From: Gammaproteobacteria bacterium
GTDB taxonomy: Bacteria; Pseudomonadota; Gammaproteobacteria; Steroidobacterales; Steroidobacteraceae
Length of the DNA: 64,000 nucleotides
Direction: 5' to 3'
NCBI GenBank assembly: GCA_025355165.1
Contig: JANYAD010000032.1
Location: 1 to 64,000, forward strand
Positions 30,219 to 40,593 of the stretch are shown here, piece after piece; positions within the stretch are counted from its first letter, which is position 1; each line of letters opens with the position of its first letter. The notes beneath the pieces are model-generated. The model searched no databases, was not told the origin of the DNA, and worked only from the letters and a program-made list of their open reading frames with translations. A program made the translations under genes and the position numbers.

Positions 30219-31157
30219 ATGCACCTGGTCGCTGACCGTCTCGAAAAGAAATTCGGCGCAATTACAGCGGTGGCGGATGTGTCCTTTACCGCGGTGCCGG
30301 GCCAGGTTCTTGGGCTGCTGGGTCCCAATGGCGCCGGTAAGTCGACCACCATCAGCATGTTGGCGGGACTGACCAAACCCGATTCGGGTTGCGTAACCAT
30401 CGACGGCGTCACCCTCGGCACGGGCGCCGACCCCACGAAGCGGCATTTGGGCTTGGTCACCCAGGAGATAGCCCTGCTCGAGGAGCTACCCGCGCGCATG
30501 AACCTGGAATTCTTCGGCGGGCTGTATGGACTGCGCGGCCGCCCCCTTGCATCGAGAATAGCCTCGGTGCTGGAGTTGACCAGCCTTGCGGACCGCGCGG
30601 GAGATCCTCCCAGTCAATTCAGCGGCGGCATGCGCCGGCGATTGAACATTGCCTGTGCGCTGCTGCATGAACCGCAGATATTGCTGCTCGATGAACCCAC
30701 CGTCGGCGTGGATCCGCAAAGCCGCAATGCGATATTTGACACCATCGAAGTTCTGGCCGGCGAAGGGCGGGCCTTGGTCTATACCACGCACTATATGGAG
30801 GAAGTGGAACGGCTGTGCGACCGCATCGTCATCATCGATCATGGCAAGGTGCTTGCCGATGATTCCCTGGCAGGCTTGCTGGCGAGCACGGCGGTGAGCA
30901 ACAAGCTGACATTAAAATATGATCTGCCACCCGACGGCGTGGCGCTCACCGAAATCGCCCAACTGGCGGGCGTCACTCAAATAGATCTCGCCGGCACCGA
31001 ATTATCGGTGTCAGCGGCGGACCTGGGAACGGCGGCGCCACGGGTGCTCGAGCGGCTTGCCGCGAGGGGTTTTAGCTGTCAGGAGCTGACCAGCCGCCGC
31101 GCCAATCTCGAGGATGTCTTTCTATCCTTGACCGGCCGCACGTTGCGCGATACATGA
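30219..31157 (+). CDS. ABC transporter ATP-binding protein (ABC-2 type)
   Basis: [45 protein letters not shown]. Confidence 0.92.
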   Translation: MHLVADRLEKKFGAITAVADVSFTAVPGQVLGLLGPNGAGKSTTISMLAGLTKPDSGCVTIDGVTLGTGADPTKRHLGLVTQEIALLEELPARMNLEFFGGLYGLRGRPLASRIASVLELTSLADRAGDPPSQFSGGMRRRLNIACALLHEPQILLLDEPTVGVDPQSRNAIFDTIEVLAGEGRALVYTTHYMEEVERLCDRIVIIDHGKVLADDSLAGLLASTAVSNKLTLKYDLPPDGVALTEIAQLAGVTQIDLAGTELSVSAADLGTAAPRVLERLAARGFSCQELTSRRANLEDVFLSLTGRTLRDT

Positions 31158-32302
31158 GCCACACCGTCGCCGCATTTCGGGCATTGGTGCGCAAGGACAT
31201 CGCTATTTTCCTTCGCGACCGCAGGGCGCTCATCGTCAGCGTACTGACCCCGATTGTGGTGGCGGCATTCTTCGGGTTTCTATTTGGCGGCACGGGCTCG
31301 GGCGGTAACGCCATTTCTCGCTTGCCCGTGGGCATTACCGACCTGGACAACAGCGCATTGAGCAAGGCCGTCGTGGACAGTCTGAAGCACGATGCGTCGC
31401 TGGAAACGCAGTTGGTCTCAGAGGAGCGAGCACAACAATTGGTTCGCGCCGGCAAGCTGCGCGCGGCCATTGTATTTCCCGGCGGGTTCGAGGCCCAGGC
31501 CACCGGCGCTTTGCTCGACGCCGGCAGTCAACACCCCGAAGTCAAGCTTCTTTATGACCCCTCCCAGTCCATGGTGCAGCCGGTGGTGGCCGGACTGCTG
31601 ACTCAGCATGTCATGCAGCGCATCTCGCGACCGAACTTCACCGGGAATGCAAGGGCTGCGCCGTTCACTCTGGACAGAATTGCCGTCGCCACCGGTCCGC
31701 GCTACAACGGCTACGCCCATTCGTTCGCCGGCATGAGCATTCAATTCGTTTTGTTCATGGGCATCGACGCCGGCGTGGCCTTGTTGCTGATGCGCCAGGA
31801 AGGGATGTGGCGCCGATTGCGCGCCGCGCCTTTGTCCCGCGCGGTTTTACTCGGCAGCCGAGTAGTGAGCACGACGATCATCGCCATGTTCATCCTGACG
31901 GTGGTGTATCTAGCCGCGTGCCTGATCTTCGGCGTACGCATCTCAGGCAGCGTGCCGGGCTTCATCATGGTGGCATGTTCATTCGCCCTGCTTGCGGCGA
32001 CCACCGGGTTGATGATTGCCTCGGTCGGCCGCACGGTAGCCGCGACGCGCGGGGTGGCCATTTTTGCGGTGCTTCTACTCGTCATGTTGGGCGGCGCGTG
32101 GGTGCCTGCGTTCCTATTTCCCGAATGGCTTCAGCACGTGACCGAGTTCGTGCCTACCCGTTGGGCGGTCGATGGGCTCGACGCCATGACGTGGCGCGGT
32201 CTGCCGCTGCAAGCGGCGCTGGCTCCTACTGCCGTTCTACTGGGTTTCTCCGCTTTGTTCGCGCTCATCGCCATTTGGCGGTTTAATTGGGAAGATGGTT
32301 GA
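31154..32302 (+). CDS. ABC-2 type transporter permease
   Basis: FRALVRKDIAIFLRDRRALIVSVLTPIVV; six hydrophobic segments; ATGA overlap with the ATPase gene. Confidence 0.9.
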   Translation: MSHTVAAFRALVRKDIAIFLRDRRALIVSVLTPIVVAAFFGFLFGGTGSGGNAISRLPVGITDLDNSALSKAVVDSLKHDASLETQLVSEERAQQLVRAGKLRAAIVFPGGFEAQATGALLDAGSQHPEVKLLYDPSQSMVQPVVAGLLTQHVMQRISRPNFTGNARAAPFTLDRIAVATGPRYNGYAHSFAGMSIQFVLFMGIDAGVALLLMRQEGMWRRLRAAPLSRAVLLGSRVVSTTIIAMFILTVVYLAACLIFGVRISGSVPGFIMVACSFALLAATTGLMIASVGRTVAATRGVAIFAVLLLVMLGGAWVPAFLFPEWLQHVTEFVPTRWAVDGLDAMTWRGLPLQAALAPTAVLLGFSALFALIAIWRFNWEDG

Positions 32303-33932
32303 GGGGGGTCTTGTGCTGGCAAAATTGTGCGTTTCCGTGGTTTGTTTTCTTCTTGGTACGGCATCGATGGCAGCCGTCGCGGTCAAAGCGACTGACTCCA
32401 TCACGATCAATCGCATTTCCGATGCAGGTTTCAATCACAGCGAAGTCGTCGATACCGCCGCTTATCTGGCGGATCGAATAGGCGGACGAATGACCAATTC
32501 TCCCGCGATGCGCAAGGCCGAGCGCTGGACGCAGGAGAAGTTCAAAAGCTGGGGATTGAAAAACGTCAACGCTGAGCCGTTCGATTTCGGCAGAGGCTGG
32601 TGGATCGAATCCTCGCGCGTGCGCATGATTGCGCCTCGGCCGCTGGAGCTGCGTGCCATTCCGATCGCTTGGACTCCCGCAACGGAGGGCATCGTCTCGG
32701 CGCCGGTGATCGTCGCTCCGATGGTCAGCGAAAAAGACTTCGGCGAGTGGAAAGGAAAGTTGGCCGGCAAGATCGTCTTGGTGACTTGGCCGGCACCGCC
32801 GAAAGATGATGGCGAGGCACCTTTCCACAGGTTCGGGGAGGCCGACATTGCCAAACTCGATAAATTCGAGCAGCCGACATTCGATCCGACGCAGCGCCAA
32901 AAACGCATCGAGAGGTTTCACTTTCGGCCGAATCTGGACGAATTCTTGGCGCAGGAGCACGCAGTTGCAGTGGTCCAGATGTCGCGCAGCGACGGCAGAT
33001 TGGTGCACGGCGAAGGCTATGCCTATCGTGTCGGAAAAACCGCCAAGCTTCCGGCCGTGGAGTTGGCAGCGGAAGATTATCGGAAACTCGCGCGCCTGGC
33101 CAAGCGCGGTGAGGTACGGCTCGAAATTGAAAGCCGCGTGCATTTCGAGGACGCAGATCATAACGCCTACAATATTTTCGCCGAGCTTCCGGGCGAGGAC
33201 ACGCGCGCGGGCTATGTCATGGCCGGTGCACATCTGGATAGCTGGGTTGCCGGTGATGGCGCTGCCGACAACGGCGCGGGCAGCGCGGTGGTGATGGAAG
33301 CGGCGCGCATTTTGGCCAGCATCGGTGTGCGGACCAGGCGCACGATCCGCTTTGCCCTCTGGTCCGGCGAAGAACAAGGTCTATTGGGTTCGAGCGCCTA
33401 TGTCGACAGCCATCTCGCGCATCGCCCCCCGCCGGCGGATCCGAATGAAGCCGAGCTGCCGCCGCATTTTTTTACCGATTCGTATCCCGTGCAGACGTTG
33501 CCCGGCTTCGCCGACCTCGCCGGCTATTTCAACATCGACAACGGTTCCGGCAAGATCCGCGGCATTTACACGGAGGGGAACTTCGCGGTGGTACCGATCT
33601 TTCGCGAGTGGCTGTCGCCATTTTCGAGCCTTGGCGCGAGCACGGTGGTGGCTGAACCCACGGGCGGGACAGACCACGTGTTCTTGAGCCGTCTCGGCTT
33701 GCCGGCCTTCCAATTCATACAAGATCCGTTGGATTACGACACTCGGGTTCACCACACCGACCTGGACACGTTCGATCATTTGCGTCCCGAGGACTTGCGG
33801 CAAGCGGCGGTGGTGCTGGCGACGGTGCTGGTGGCTGCCGCGAACACCGACAAGCCGCTGCCTCGGAAAATTCTCCCCACCCAGCCAGCGGTGACCGATC
33901 CTTTTCAGTACCCCGATCCGTCGAAAAAGTAG
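32295..33932 (+). CDS. M28-family metallopeptidase, secreted; start uncertain
   Basis: AHLDSWVAGDGAADNGAGSAVVMEAARIL, IRFALWSGEEQGLLGSSAYV, HHTDLDTFD. Confidence 0.9.
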   Translation: MVEGGLVLAKLCVSVVCFLLGTASMAAVAVKATDSITINRISDAGFNHSEVVDTAAYLADRIGGRMTNSPAMRKAERWTQEKFKSWGLKNVNAEPFDFGRGWWIESSRVRMIAPRPLELRAIPIAWTPATEGIVSAPVIVAPMVSEKDFGEWKGKLAGKIVLVTWPAPPKDDGEAPFHRFGEADIAKLDKFEQPTFDPTQRQKRIERFHFRPNLDEFLAQEHAVAVVQMSRSDGRLVHGEGYAYRVGKTAKLPAVELAAEDYRKLARLAKRGEVRLEIESRVHFEDADHNAYNIFAELPGEDTRAGYVMAGAHLDSWVAGDGAADNGAGSAVVMEAARILASIGVRTRRTIRFALWSGEEQGLLGSSAYVDSHLAHRPPPADPNEAELPPHFFTDSYPVQTLPGFADLAGYFNIDNGSGKIRGIYTEGNFAVVPIFREWLSPFSSLGASTVVAEPTGGTDHVFLSRLGLPAFQFIQDPLDYDTRVHHTDLDTFDHLRPEDLRQAAVVLATVLVAAANTDKPLPRKILPTQPAVTDPFQYPDPSKK

Positions 33933-33943
33933 CGCTTCAGGGC

Positions 33944-35590
33944 TTACTCTGGGCGCGCGTGCGCCGCTTTGAATCGGCCGCTGCGAAAATCCGCGATAAT
34001 TTCGCGCGCCGCGTTGTGGCCCGGCGCGCCCGTCACACCGCCGCCGGGGTGCGTGCCTGACCCGCACATGTATAACCCCTTGAGCGGCCCTCGATAATCT
34101 GCATGCCCCAACATAGGCCGCGCCGAGAACAGCTGATCCAGGCTCAACGCGCCATGAAAGATGTCACCGCCGGTGAGCCCGAAGGTGCGCTCGAGATCGA
34201 GCGGACTCATGATCTGGCGCCCCAACACGGAAGCCTTGAAATTGGGCGCATGGCTATTAACCAGATCAATCATCAGGTCCGCCACTTCTTCACGATGGGT
34301 GTCCCAGGATGCATCGTTGGGCAACACCGGGGCGACATGTTGGCAGAACAGGCTCGCCACGTGCTGACCTGCAGGCGCAAGGCTGTCATCGAGAGTCGAG
34401 GGTATGAGCATCTCGACGATGGGCCTCTTGGACCAGCCGCCGGCCCGCGCGTCGAGATAGGCTTGATCCATATACGCAAGGCTCGGGGCCATAATGATGC
34501 CGGCCGTGTGATGCTCCGCGGCTGCCCGCCCCGGTAACGCCTTGAAATCGGGCAACTCGGCCAGGGCGACATTCATTCGAAAGGTTCCGGAGCCGCAGCG
34601 CCAGCGGCTGATGCGCTCGCGAAAATCCGGCGGCAGCACCGATGCGTCGATGAGGGAACCGTAGAGCAATTTCGGATTTAAATTCGATACGACGCTGCGT
34701 GCCCTAATGGCCTCGCCGCTCTCCGTGACCACTCCGACGGCGCGACCGGATTCGACCAGGATCTCGCGCACCGGGCTCGCGACTCGAATTTCCACGCCGC
34801 GCGTCGCGGCGGCTCGCGCCATGGCCTGGGTAATGGCGCCCATACCGCCGATGGCGTGACCCCAAACGCCTTTCTTGCCGTTGACTTCGCCGAACACGTG
34901 ATGCAACAGTACGTAGGCGGATCCGCTCGCATAGGGGCTCGCATAGTTGCCGACGATGCCGTCGAAGCCATACGCGGCTTTGATGGGTGCGCTCTCGAAC
35001 CAGGCGTCCAGGTAATCTCCGGCCGACTTGGTGAACAAATCGAGCAGCTCGCGGCGCATCGGCAGGTCAAGTCTGGCCAAGCGCTTTCCTAAGCGCGCGC
35101 TGCTCAGCAGTTCGGGTAATGCCTGAAGCCAACTGCCGGCCGTCACATTTGGCGGTGTTTCCAGGACCATATCGCGCAACACGTCGGCGATCACGTCGAG
35201 CCGCTCGGCATAGGCGTCCAGGCGTGCGGCATCGCGCGCGGAAAACTTTGCCACTTCGGCCTCGGTGACGCCTGCGCCCACTTTAAGATAAGTGCTGTCA
35301 TCCAGAGGCAGAAAATTCGCCAGCCTGCGCTCCACGATGCGCAAGCCATGGTGCGGCAAATCCAAGTCGCGGATGATTTTTGGATTGAGCAGCGAGACGG
35401 TATAAGCCGCCACGGAGTTCTTGAATCCCGGGTGAAATTCCTCGGTAACCGCGGCCCCGCCCACCACGCCGCGCCGCTCCAGAACTGTAACTTTGAGCCC
35501 GGCCGCCGCCAAGTACGCCGCACACACCAGGCCGTTGTGGCCGCCGCCGACGATCACCGCATCGCGGGTCAGGTCAGCCACCGCGCTCAC
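33944..35590 (-). CDS. Phytoene dehydrogenase-like FAD-dependent oxidoreductase
   Basis: AVIVGGGHNGLVCAAYLAAAGLKVTVLERRGVVGGAAVTEE; LYMCGSGTHPGGGVTGAPGHNAA. Confidence 0.9.
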   Translation of the reverse strand: MSAVADLTRDAVIVGGGHNGLVCAAYLAAAGLKVTVLERRGVVGGAAVTEEFHPGFKNSVAAYTVSLLNPKIIRDLDLPHHGLRIVERRLANFLPLDDSTYLKVGAGVTEAEVAKFSARDAARLDAYAERLDVIADVLRDMVLETPPNVTAGSWLQALPELLSSARLGKRLARLDLPMRRELLDLFTKSAGDYLDAWFESAPIKAAYGFDGIVGNYASPYASGSAYVLLHHVFGEVNGKKGVWGHAIGGMGAITQAMARAAATRGVEIRVASPVREILVESGRAVGVVTESGEAIRARSVVSNLNPKLLYGSLIDASVLPPDFRERISRWRCGSGTFRMNVALAELPDFKALPGRAAAEHHTAGIIMAPSLAYMDQAYLDARAGGWSKRPIVEMLIPSTLDDSLAPAGQHVASLFCQHVAPVLPNDASWDTHREEVADLMIDLVNSHAPNFKASVLGRQIMSPLDLERTFGLTGGDIFHGALSLDQLFSARPMLGHADYRGPLKGLYMCGSGTHPGGGVTGAPGHNAAREIIADFRSGRFKAAHARPE

Positions 35591-36749
35591 CGACGGTATG
35601 GGCCGTTCGCCAGCCGCTGGCGGGCGCGTGCGCCAACCGGCTTTCAGGAATCAGCTCGCGCATACGGCGGGCAAAGCTGCGCAATGACACCTCATTGTTT
35701 CCAAGGGGCCCCGGACTGTAACTGCGCGAGCTCATGCCGGCCTGGACGCGTTCGATGAGCATCTTGTCTTCCAAACTGACGCTGCGATTGATGCGCCAGT
35801 TCAGGTAGCGCGCTGCACGCATCTCGCTGCGGCCATCCGGATGCGCATAGGCAATCTCGCGCACCAGGGTTTCGGTGGGGGAAATGGGAATCATCTGCAT
35901 GAAGTCGACCTGATCCGGATAAAGGTCGAAGGCCACATTGGGCCAAAGCTTAAAATAGGTCCATGATCGCTGCTTGTCAGACGGCAGATGCGATGCACTG
36001 GGCAGCAGGGCTTGGTACAGGCGCTCCGACAGCTGCGAGGAGGGTGCCTCACGCAGCTGGCCCCACATTTTGTCCACCCAGAATTGCGCCTCCACTCCAT
36101 AGCTCTGGCCGAAAAGGCGCGATAAACCGGGGTGCGCCACAGGGACGTGCATGGCGTCCGAATAATTGTCGGTGACATTCTTCCAGTTGACCATGCGGGT
36201 TCGCAGCGTCACGCGTCCGAGCGGCTGAAGCTCCTCGAGACGGTAGGCGGCCAACTCGTTATGGTAAGGCGCCAACATCTCGGCGACACTCGGCAACCCC
36301 GCCTTTAGCCGAACGAAAATGAAGCCTTGGTAGATCTGCGCTTCAATCGGCTTGAGGCCGAAGTGTTCCATGGAGAAATTCACGAATTCCTTGCGGTGAG
36401 GAATGGCAGCCAGCGTTCCGCCCAGATCGTAGGCCCAAGCATGATAGGGACAGACGATGCGGCCGGGACAATTTCCGGAGGCGCCGTCGAGAAGCCTAGA
36501 ACCGCGATGGCGGCAGACATTGTAAAACGCCTTGACTGCCAATTCTGCGCCGCGAATCACCACGATGGGCTCGCCGAGGAAATCAAGCGTGTGGTAGTCG
36601 CCGACTTTCGGGATATCGTTCAGATGACAAACGATCTGCCATGATGCGGAAAAGATCTGCTCTCTTTCAGCTTGCAGGAAATCCGCGTCTCTGTATATCC
36701 ATCCGGGCAGACTGAAGTCTTCGTCCCGGCCTTGGCGCTGTGCATCCAT
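35574..36749 (-). CDS. Rieske-type aromatic ring-hydroxylating oxygenase alpha subunit
   Basis: Rieske motif CRHRGSRLLDGASGNCPGRIVCPYHAW; mononuclear iron site region NWKNVTDNYSDAMHVPVAHPGL. Confidence 0.92.
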   Translation of the reverse strand: MDAQRQGRDEDFSLPGWIYRDADFLQAEREQIFSASWQIVCHLNDIPKVGDYHTLDFLGEPIVVIRGAELAVKAFYNVCRHRGSRLLDGASGNCPGRIVCPYHAWAYDLGGTLAAIPHRKEFVNFSMEHFGLKPIEAQIYQGFIFVRLKAGLPSVAEMLAPYHNELAAYRLEELQPLGRVTLRTRMVNWKNVTDNYSDAMHVPVAHPGLSRLFGQSYGVEAQFWVDKMWGQLREAPSSQLSERLYQALLPSASHLPSDKQRSWTYFKLWPNVAFDLYPDQVDFMQMIPISPTETLVREIAYAHPDGRSEMRAARYLNWRINRSVSLEDKMLIERVQAGMSSRSYSPGPLGNNEVSLRSFARRMRELIPESRLAHAPASGWRTAHTVGERGG

Positions 36750-36798
36750 ATACGCTCTTCGCAACTCTTGTTGAACGATAGTATAACAACATGGGCTG

Positions 36799-37458
36799 TC
36801 AAGATCTGTGAGGTTTGTCGCGCAGCATCCGCGCAAAGGCGCCGGCGCACAGTGCGTTCACCCAGTCCTCGCAAATGGCGATGGCCTCGCTTGGCTTGAA
36901 TGTCTCGGAGCTTAAGCTCAATTCAACCCATAGTCCGTCGAGCAGGGCGCTCAATGCGATCGCGGCGGCGCGCAGCTTCAATGGCGGCGCAGCACCCGAC
37001 TTGGCGAGCTCGGCCAACAGGGCCTCCAAGATCGAGCGGTATTTTACGTAGGTACGATCATGCACGGCGCGAATCTCGGGCGAATGCGCCACCATGCTCC
37101 AGAACACCACCCACACGTTGAACAGCTGCGGGTCGAGGAGCTCGGGCGCGAAGGATGCGCGGAAGAAGTCGCTCAAGCGCTTGCGCGGCGATGTCTTGCG
37201 GTTTTTCGCACTGGCACGCAGCGAGTCCTGCAGGGACAGCGCCAAAGTCTCGTAGGTTTCGGCGATCAATCCGGATTTATTGGGAAAATGATGGTTGATC
37301 AAACCGATCGAGACGCCGGCCGCGGCGCTGATGCGGCGTACCGACATTCCATCGTGGCCGTATTTTTTCAGGCAGCCGAGCGTGGCCTCGATCAGGGCTT
37401 CGCGGCGTAGCGCAGGCGTCGCACGACGAAATTTCGGGACATGCCGCTTTTTCTTCAT
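36799..37458 (-). CDS. TetR-family regulator (BetI-like)
   Basis: RREALIEATLGCLKKYGHDGMSVRRISAAAGVSIGLINHHFPNKSGLIAETYE HTH. Confidence 0.88.
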   Translation of the reverse strand: MKKKRHVPKFRRATPALRREALIEATLGCLKKYGHDGMSVRRISAAAGVSIGLINHHFPNKSGLIAETYETLALSLQDSLRASAKNRKTSPRKRLSDFFRASFAPELLDPQLFNVWVVFWSMVAHSPEIRAVHDRTYVKYRSILEALLAELAKSGAAPPLKLRAAAIALSALLDGLWVELSLSSETFKPSEAIAICEDWVNALCAGAFARMLRDKPHRS

Positions 37459-37511
37459 CCTCTGCCCCTGAGCTTATCGAACTTCCTTCCTAGAGTTCTG
37501 CGGCGCAGCGG

Positions 37512-38621
37512 CTACGCGGCGCGATATGCCCGGTAATCCAAACCCAACGCGCTGGCGACCGCTTCGTGCGTCAGTTGGCCGGCGTGCACGTTAAGGCCTT
37601 GAGCCAATCCTGGGTCCTTCGCGATCGCCGCGCGCCATCCGTAGTCCGCGAGCGCCTTGACGTAGGGCAAAGTCGCATTGGTGAGGGCAAAGGTAGAGGT
37701 TCTGGGCACGGCTCCCGGCATGTTGGTCACCGCATAGTGAATGACGCCGTCGAGCACATAAGTCGGTTCCGCATGAGTGGTCGGACGGCTGGTTTCGAAA
37801 CAGCCTCCTTGATCGATAGCGATGTCCACCAACACGGCACCGGCTTTCATGGTTTTGACCATAGCCCCGGTTACCAGCTTGGGCGCCGCGGCGCCGGCGA
37901 TCAGGACCGCCCCGATGACCAGGTCGGCATCGCGAACCAGCTCTTCGATCGCGTGCGCCGTGGAGTACACGGTCTTCAACTGACTGCCGAATATGGCCGA
38001 CAATTCTCGCAGGCGCTTGACCGAGCGGTCCACCACGGTGACATCCGCGCGCAGTCCAACCGCCATCTCCACCGCGTGGGTTCCGGAGACGCCGCCGCCC
38101 AAGACCAGGACCTTGGCCGGTGCCACGCCGGGCACCCCGCCTAACAGCACGCCGAATCCGCCGTTGGCTTTCTGCAGGCAATTGGCGCCCACCTGCACGG
38201 ACATTCGGCCCGCGACCTCGCTCATGGGCGTCAATAGAGGCAAGGAGCCATCCGGCGCCGTGACCGTCTCGTAGGCGATGGCGGTCGCCCCGGAGGCGAG
38301 CAGGGCGAGGGTCTGTTCGCGGTCGGCCGCCAAGTGCAGGTAAGTAAACAAGGTTTGGTTGGTGCGCAGCATCTTGCATTCATTCAGCTGCGGCTCCTTG
38401 ACCTTCACGACGAGATCGCTCGCGTTGAATATGTCTTCCGCTTTCTTCGAGATCGAGCCGCCCGCGGCTTGATAATGCGAATCGTCGAAGCCTATGCCCG
38501 CCCCCGCGCCGCTCTGCACCAGCACCTGATGCCCCGAATCAACGAGCTCGCGGACCCCTGCGGGTACCAGGCCTACGCGGTATTCATGAATCTTGATTTC
38601 CTTGGGCACGCCGATTTTCAT
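37512..38621 (-). CDS. ald: Alanine dehydrogenase
   Basis: MKIGVPKEIKIHEYRVGLVPAGVRELVDSGHQVLVQSGAGAGIGFDD; VLVLGGGVSGTHAVEMAVGLRADVTVVDRS. Confidence 0.95.
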   Translation of the reverse strand: MKIGVPKEIKIHEYRVGLVPAGVRELVDSGHQVLVQSGAGAGIGFDDSHYQAAGGSISKKAEDIFNASDLVVKVKEPQLNECKMLRTNQTLFTYLHLAADREQTLALLASGATAIAYETVTAPDGSLPLLTPMSEVAGRMSVQVGANCLQKANGGFGVLLGGVPGVAPAKVLVLGGGVSGTHAVEMAVGLRADVTVVDRSVKRLRELSAIFGSQLKTVYSTAHAIEELVRDADLVIGAVLIAGAAAPKLVTGAMVKTMKAGAVLVDIAIDQGGCFETSRPTTHAEPTYVLDGVIHYAVTNMPGAVPRTSTFALTNATLPYVKALADYGWRAAIAKDPGLAQGLNVHAGQLTHEAVASALGLDYRAYRAA

Positions 38622-38708
38622 AATTCGCTCCGCTTAGATTGCCGGGTTGCAAGGTTACTCACCCGCGGGCCTGGACACAATCGGGCTACGACGAAGATGC
38701 ACGCCATG

Positions 38709-39278
38709 TTAAGGTGCCGGCTTCAGCACCAATGAGAAGCTGACTTTCACCGCATTGCCGGCCCATTCTGTGCTCTTCCAATCGCCTTGGCCCACGCCGA
38801 AATCCAAGCGATTGAGTTTGGCGGTGCCGTTAAGCTTTGGCCCCCCGACATCCTGAAATTGAAAATCAATCGGCACCTCCTTGGTGACTCCGTGCAATGT
38901 CAGCGACCCGAGCGCACTGTAGCCGGCAGGCGTCTTGCTGATGCTCTTGGTCACATAGTGCGCGGTAGGCTGATGCGCAGCGTCGAACATGTCCTTGCCG
39001 CGGATCGTCGTGTCGCGATCCTTGTCCAGCGTATCGATCGAATTCAGATCGATCAGCACCTCGATATGCGAGCTTGGCAGCGCCTCGGGGGCGAAGTCGA
39101 CCGTCGCAGTGAATTTATGGAATACGCCCTTGAACTCAGCACCCGCTTGGACGCCGATGAATTCGAGGCGGCTCGCTTGCGGATCCGCGGCAAATTCATG
39201 GGTCGCTGCGGCGGCCGTGACCGTGGCAGCCGCGAGGGACAGCGCGACTGCGCTCGCGGTGAAGATGAGTCTCGTCAT
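38709..39278 (-). CDS. YceI family periplasmic protein
   Basis: Signal peptide; ASRLEFIGVQAGAEFKGVFHKFTATVDFAPEALPSSHIEVLIDLNSI. Confidence 0.9.
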   Translation of the reverse strand: MTRLIFTASAVALSLAAATVTAAAATHEFAADPQASRLEFIGVQAGAEFKGVFHKFTATVDFAPEALPSSHIEVLIDLNSIDTLDKDRDTTIRGKDMFDAAHQPTAHYVTKSISKTPAGYSALGSLTLHGVTKEVPIDFQFQDVGGPKLNGTAKLNRLDFGVGQGDWKSTEWAGNAVKVSFSLVLKPAP

Positions 39279-39838
39279 GATCGCTTCTCCGACTTGGTGA
39301 ACGGCAACATCCGCCTCAATACATCGTCTTTATTCCAGAAATGATGCTTCATTGCCGCCAGAATGTGCAATATCGCGATTGTCAGCAGCAGCCAGCTCAA
39401 GGTCTGATGCGTTGTTTTCAGTACCTCGAAGGCCCGTTCGTTTGGGGCGAGCAGATCCGGCCAGGTAAAGCGGCCAAACCAGCTTACTGAATAGTTCTTC
39501 GCCGATGACATCATCCACCCCGTCAGGGGCATGGCAAACAACAGTACGTAAAAAACAATGTGCGTCGCACGGGCCAGAACCCGTTCGATCGGCGACATCC
39601 CTGCGGGAAAATTTGGAGCACGATGAAACACTCGCCATAGCAGGCGCAGGATCGCCAGCATGAGCACAGTCATGCCGAAGCTCTTGTGGCGCGCCAACAT
39701 CGCAAGCTTCTGCATGCCTAAGGGAAGATCATCGGCCATCCATGCGAGCGTGAATTGTGCAACGATCAAGCCGGCGATAAGCCAATGCAATCCCTGGGCA
39801 ACCACACCGTAGCGGTCCGGGACACTTTGATTTGGCAT
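39275..39838 (-). CDS. Cytochrome b561
   Basis: YGVVAQGLHWLIAGLIVAQFTLAW, HKSFGMTVLMLAILRLLWR, TTHQTLSWLLLTIAILHILAAMKHHF. Confidence 0.92.
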   Translation of the reverse strand: MPNQSVPDRYGVVAQGLHWLIAGLIVAQFTLAWMADDLPLGMQKLAMLARHKSFGMTVLMLAILRLLWRVFHRAPNFPAGMSPIERVLARATHIVFYVLLFAMPLTGWMMSSAKNYSVSWFGRFTWPDLLAPNERAFEVLKTTHQTLSWLLLTIAILHILAAMKHHFWNKDDVLRRMLPFTKSEKRS

Positions 39839-39900
39839 CGATAACCCCCGGGCGCAAACTGCGTTGAGCAGTGTAACAAGTCAGCGAGGCGGAAAAATCG

Positions 39901-40593
39901 GTGTTCAACAAGTTCGCGATCATCGTTCTGGCTTTGAGCATGGCTTCTTGCGTCATCCCCCGACACCGGCCGTCCGCACCGCGCAGCCAAGCCGGTTCGG
40001 TCGGCGGCCTGCTACCGCCGCCCGGACGATACGCAATCGACTCGAATGATTCCAAGCTCGAGCTTTTGATCTACCGCGCAGGTCCGCTCGCCGGCCTAGG
40101 ACACAACCACGTCGTGGTCAGCCGCGCCGTGACGGGGCACGTGCAAGTCGGCGGCAGTGTCGAGGAGTCGTCATTCTCACTGCGTGTGCCGGTTGAAAGT
40201 TTTGTGGTGGACGAGAGCCAGGCACGACGCGAGGAGGGCAGCGAATTTCCGGGCGACATTGCCCCCGAGGCGAAAGCGGACACACGCCGCAACATGCTGA
40301 GCAGCGCCTTGCTCGATGCGGCTCACTACCCGGCGATCAGCGTGACCAGCTTGACAATGAACGGCACGGCTGAGGGCCCCGTTGCGCATCTGCGCATCGA
40401 GATCGCGGGACACGTGGCCACGGTATCGGCGCCGTTTGATTTGCAGCGCGACGCGCATCGGATGACGGCAACGGGGGCAATGGAATTGCGCCAGAGCACC
40501 TTGGGTTTGACCTCCCCGAGCCTCTTGCACGGTGCCTTGCAGGTTCAGGACGCCATGCAGCTCAAATTCAGTTTCACCGTTCCCCTTGACTAG
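39901..40593 (+). CDS. YceI-like lipoprotein, GTG start
   Basis: Lipobox-like LSMASC; YAIDSNDSKLELLIYRAGPLAGLGHNHVV and ...RNMLSSALLDAAHYPAISVTS. Confidence 0.75.
   Translation: MFNKFAIIVLALSMASCVIPRHRPSAPRSQAGSVGGLLPPPGRYAIDSNDSKLELLIYRAGPLAGLGHNHVVVSRAVTGHVQVGGSVEESSFSLRVPVESFVVDESQARREEGSEFPGDIAPEAKADTRRNMLSSALLDAAHYPAISVTSLTMNGTAEGPVAHLRIEIAGHVATVSAPFDLQRDAHRMTATGAMELRQSTLGLTSPSLLHGALQVQDAMQLKFSFTVPLD

Noticed and set aside
32283-33377. 364-aa minus-strand ORF opposite the M28 peptidase
   Set aside because: Shadow ORF; peptidase motifs are on the plus strand
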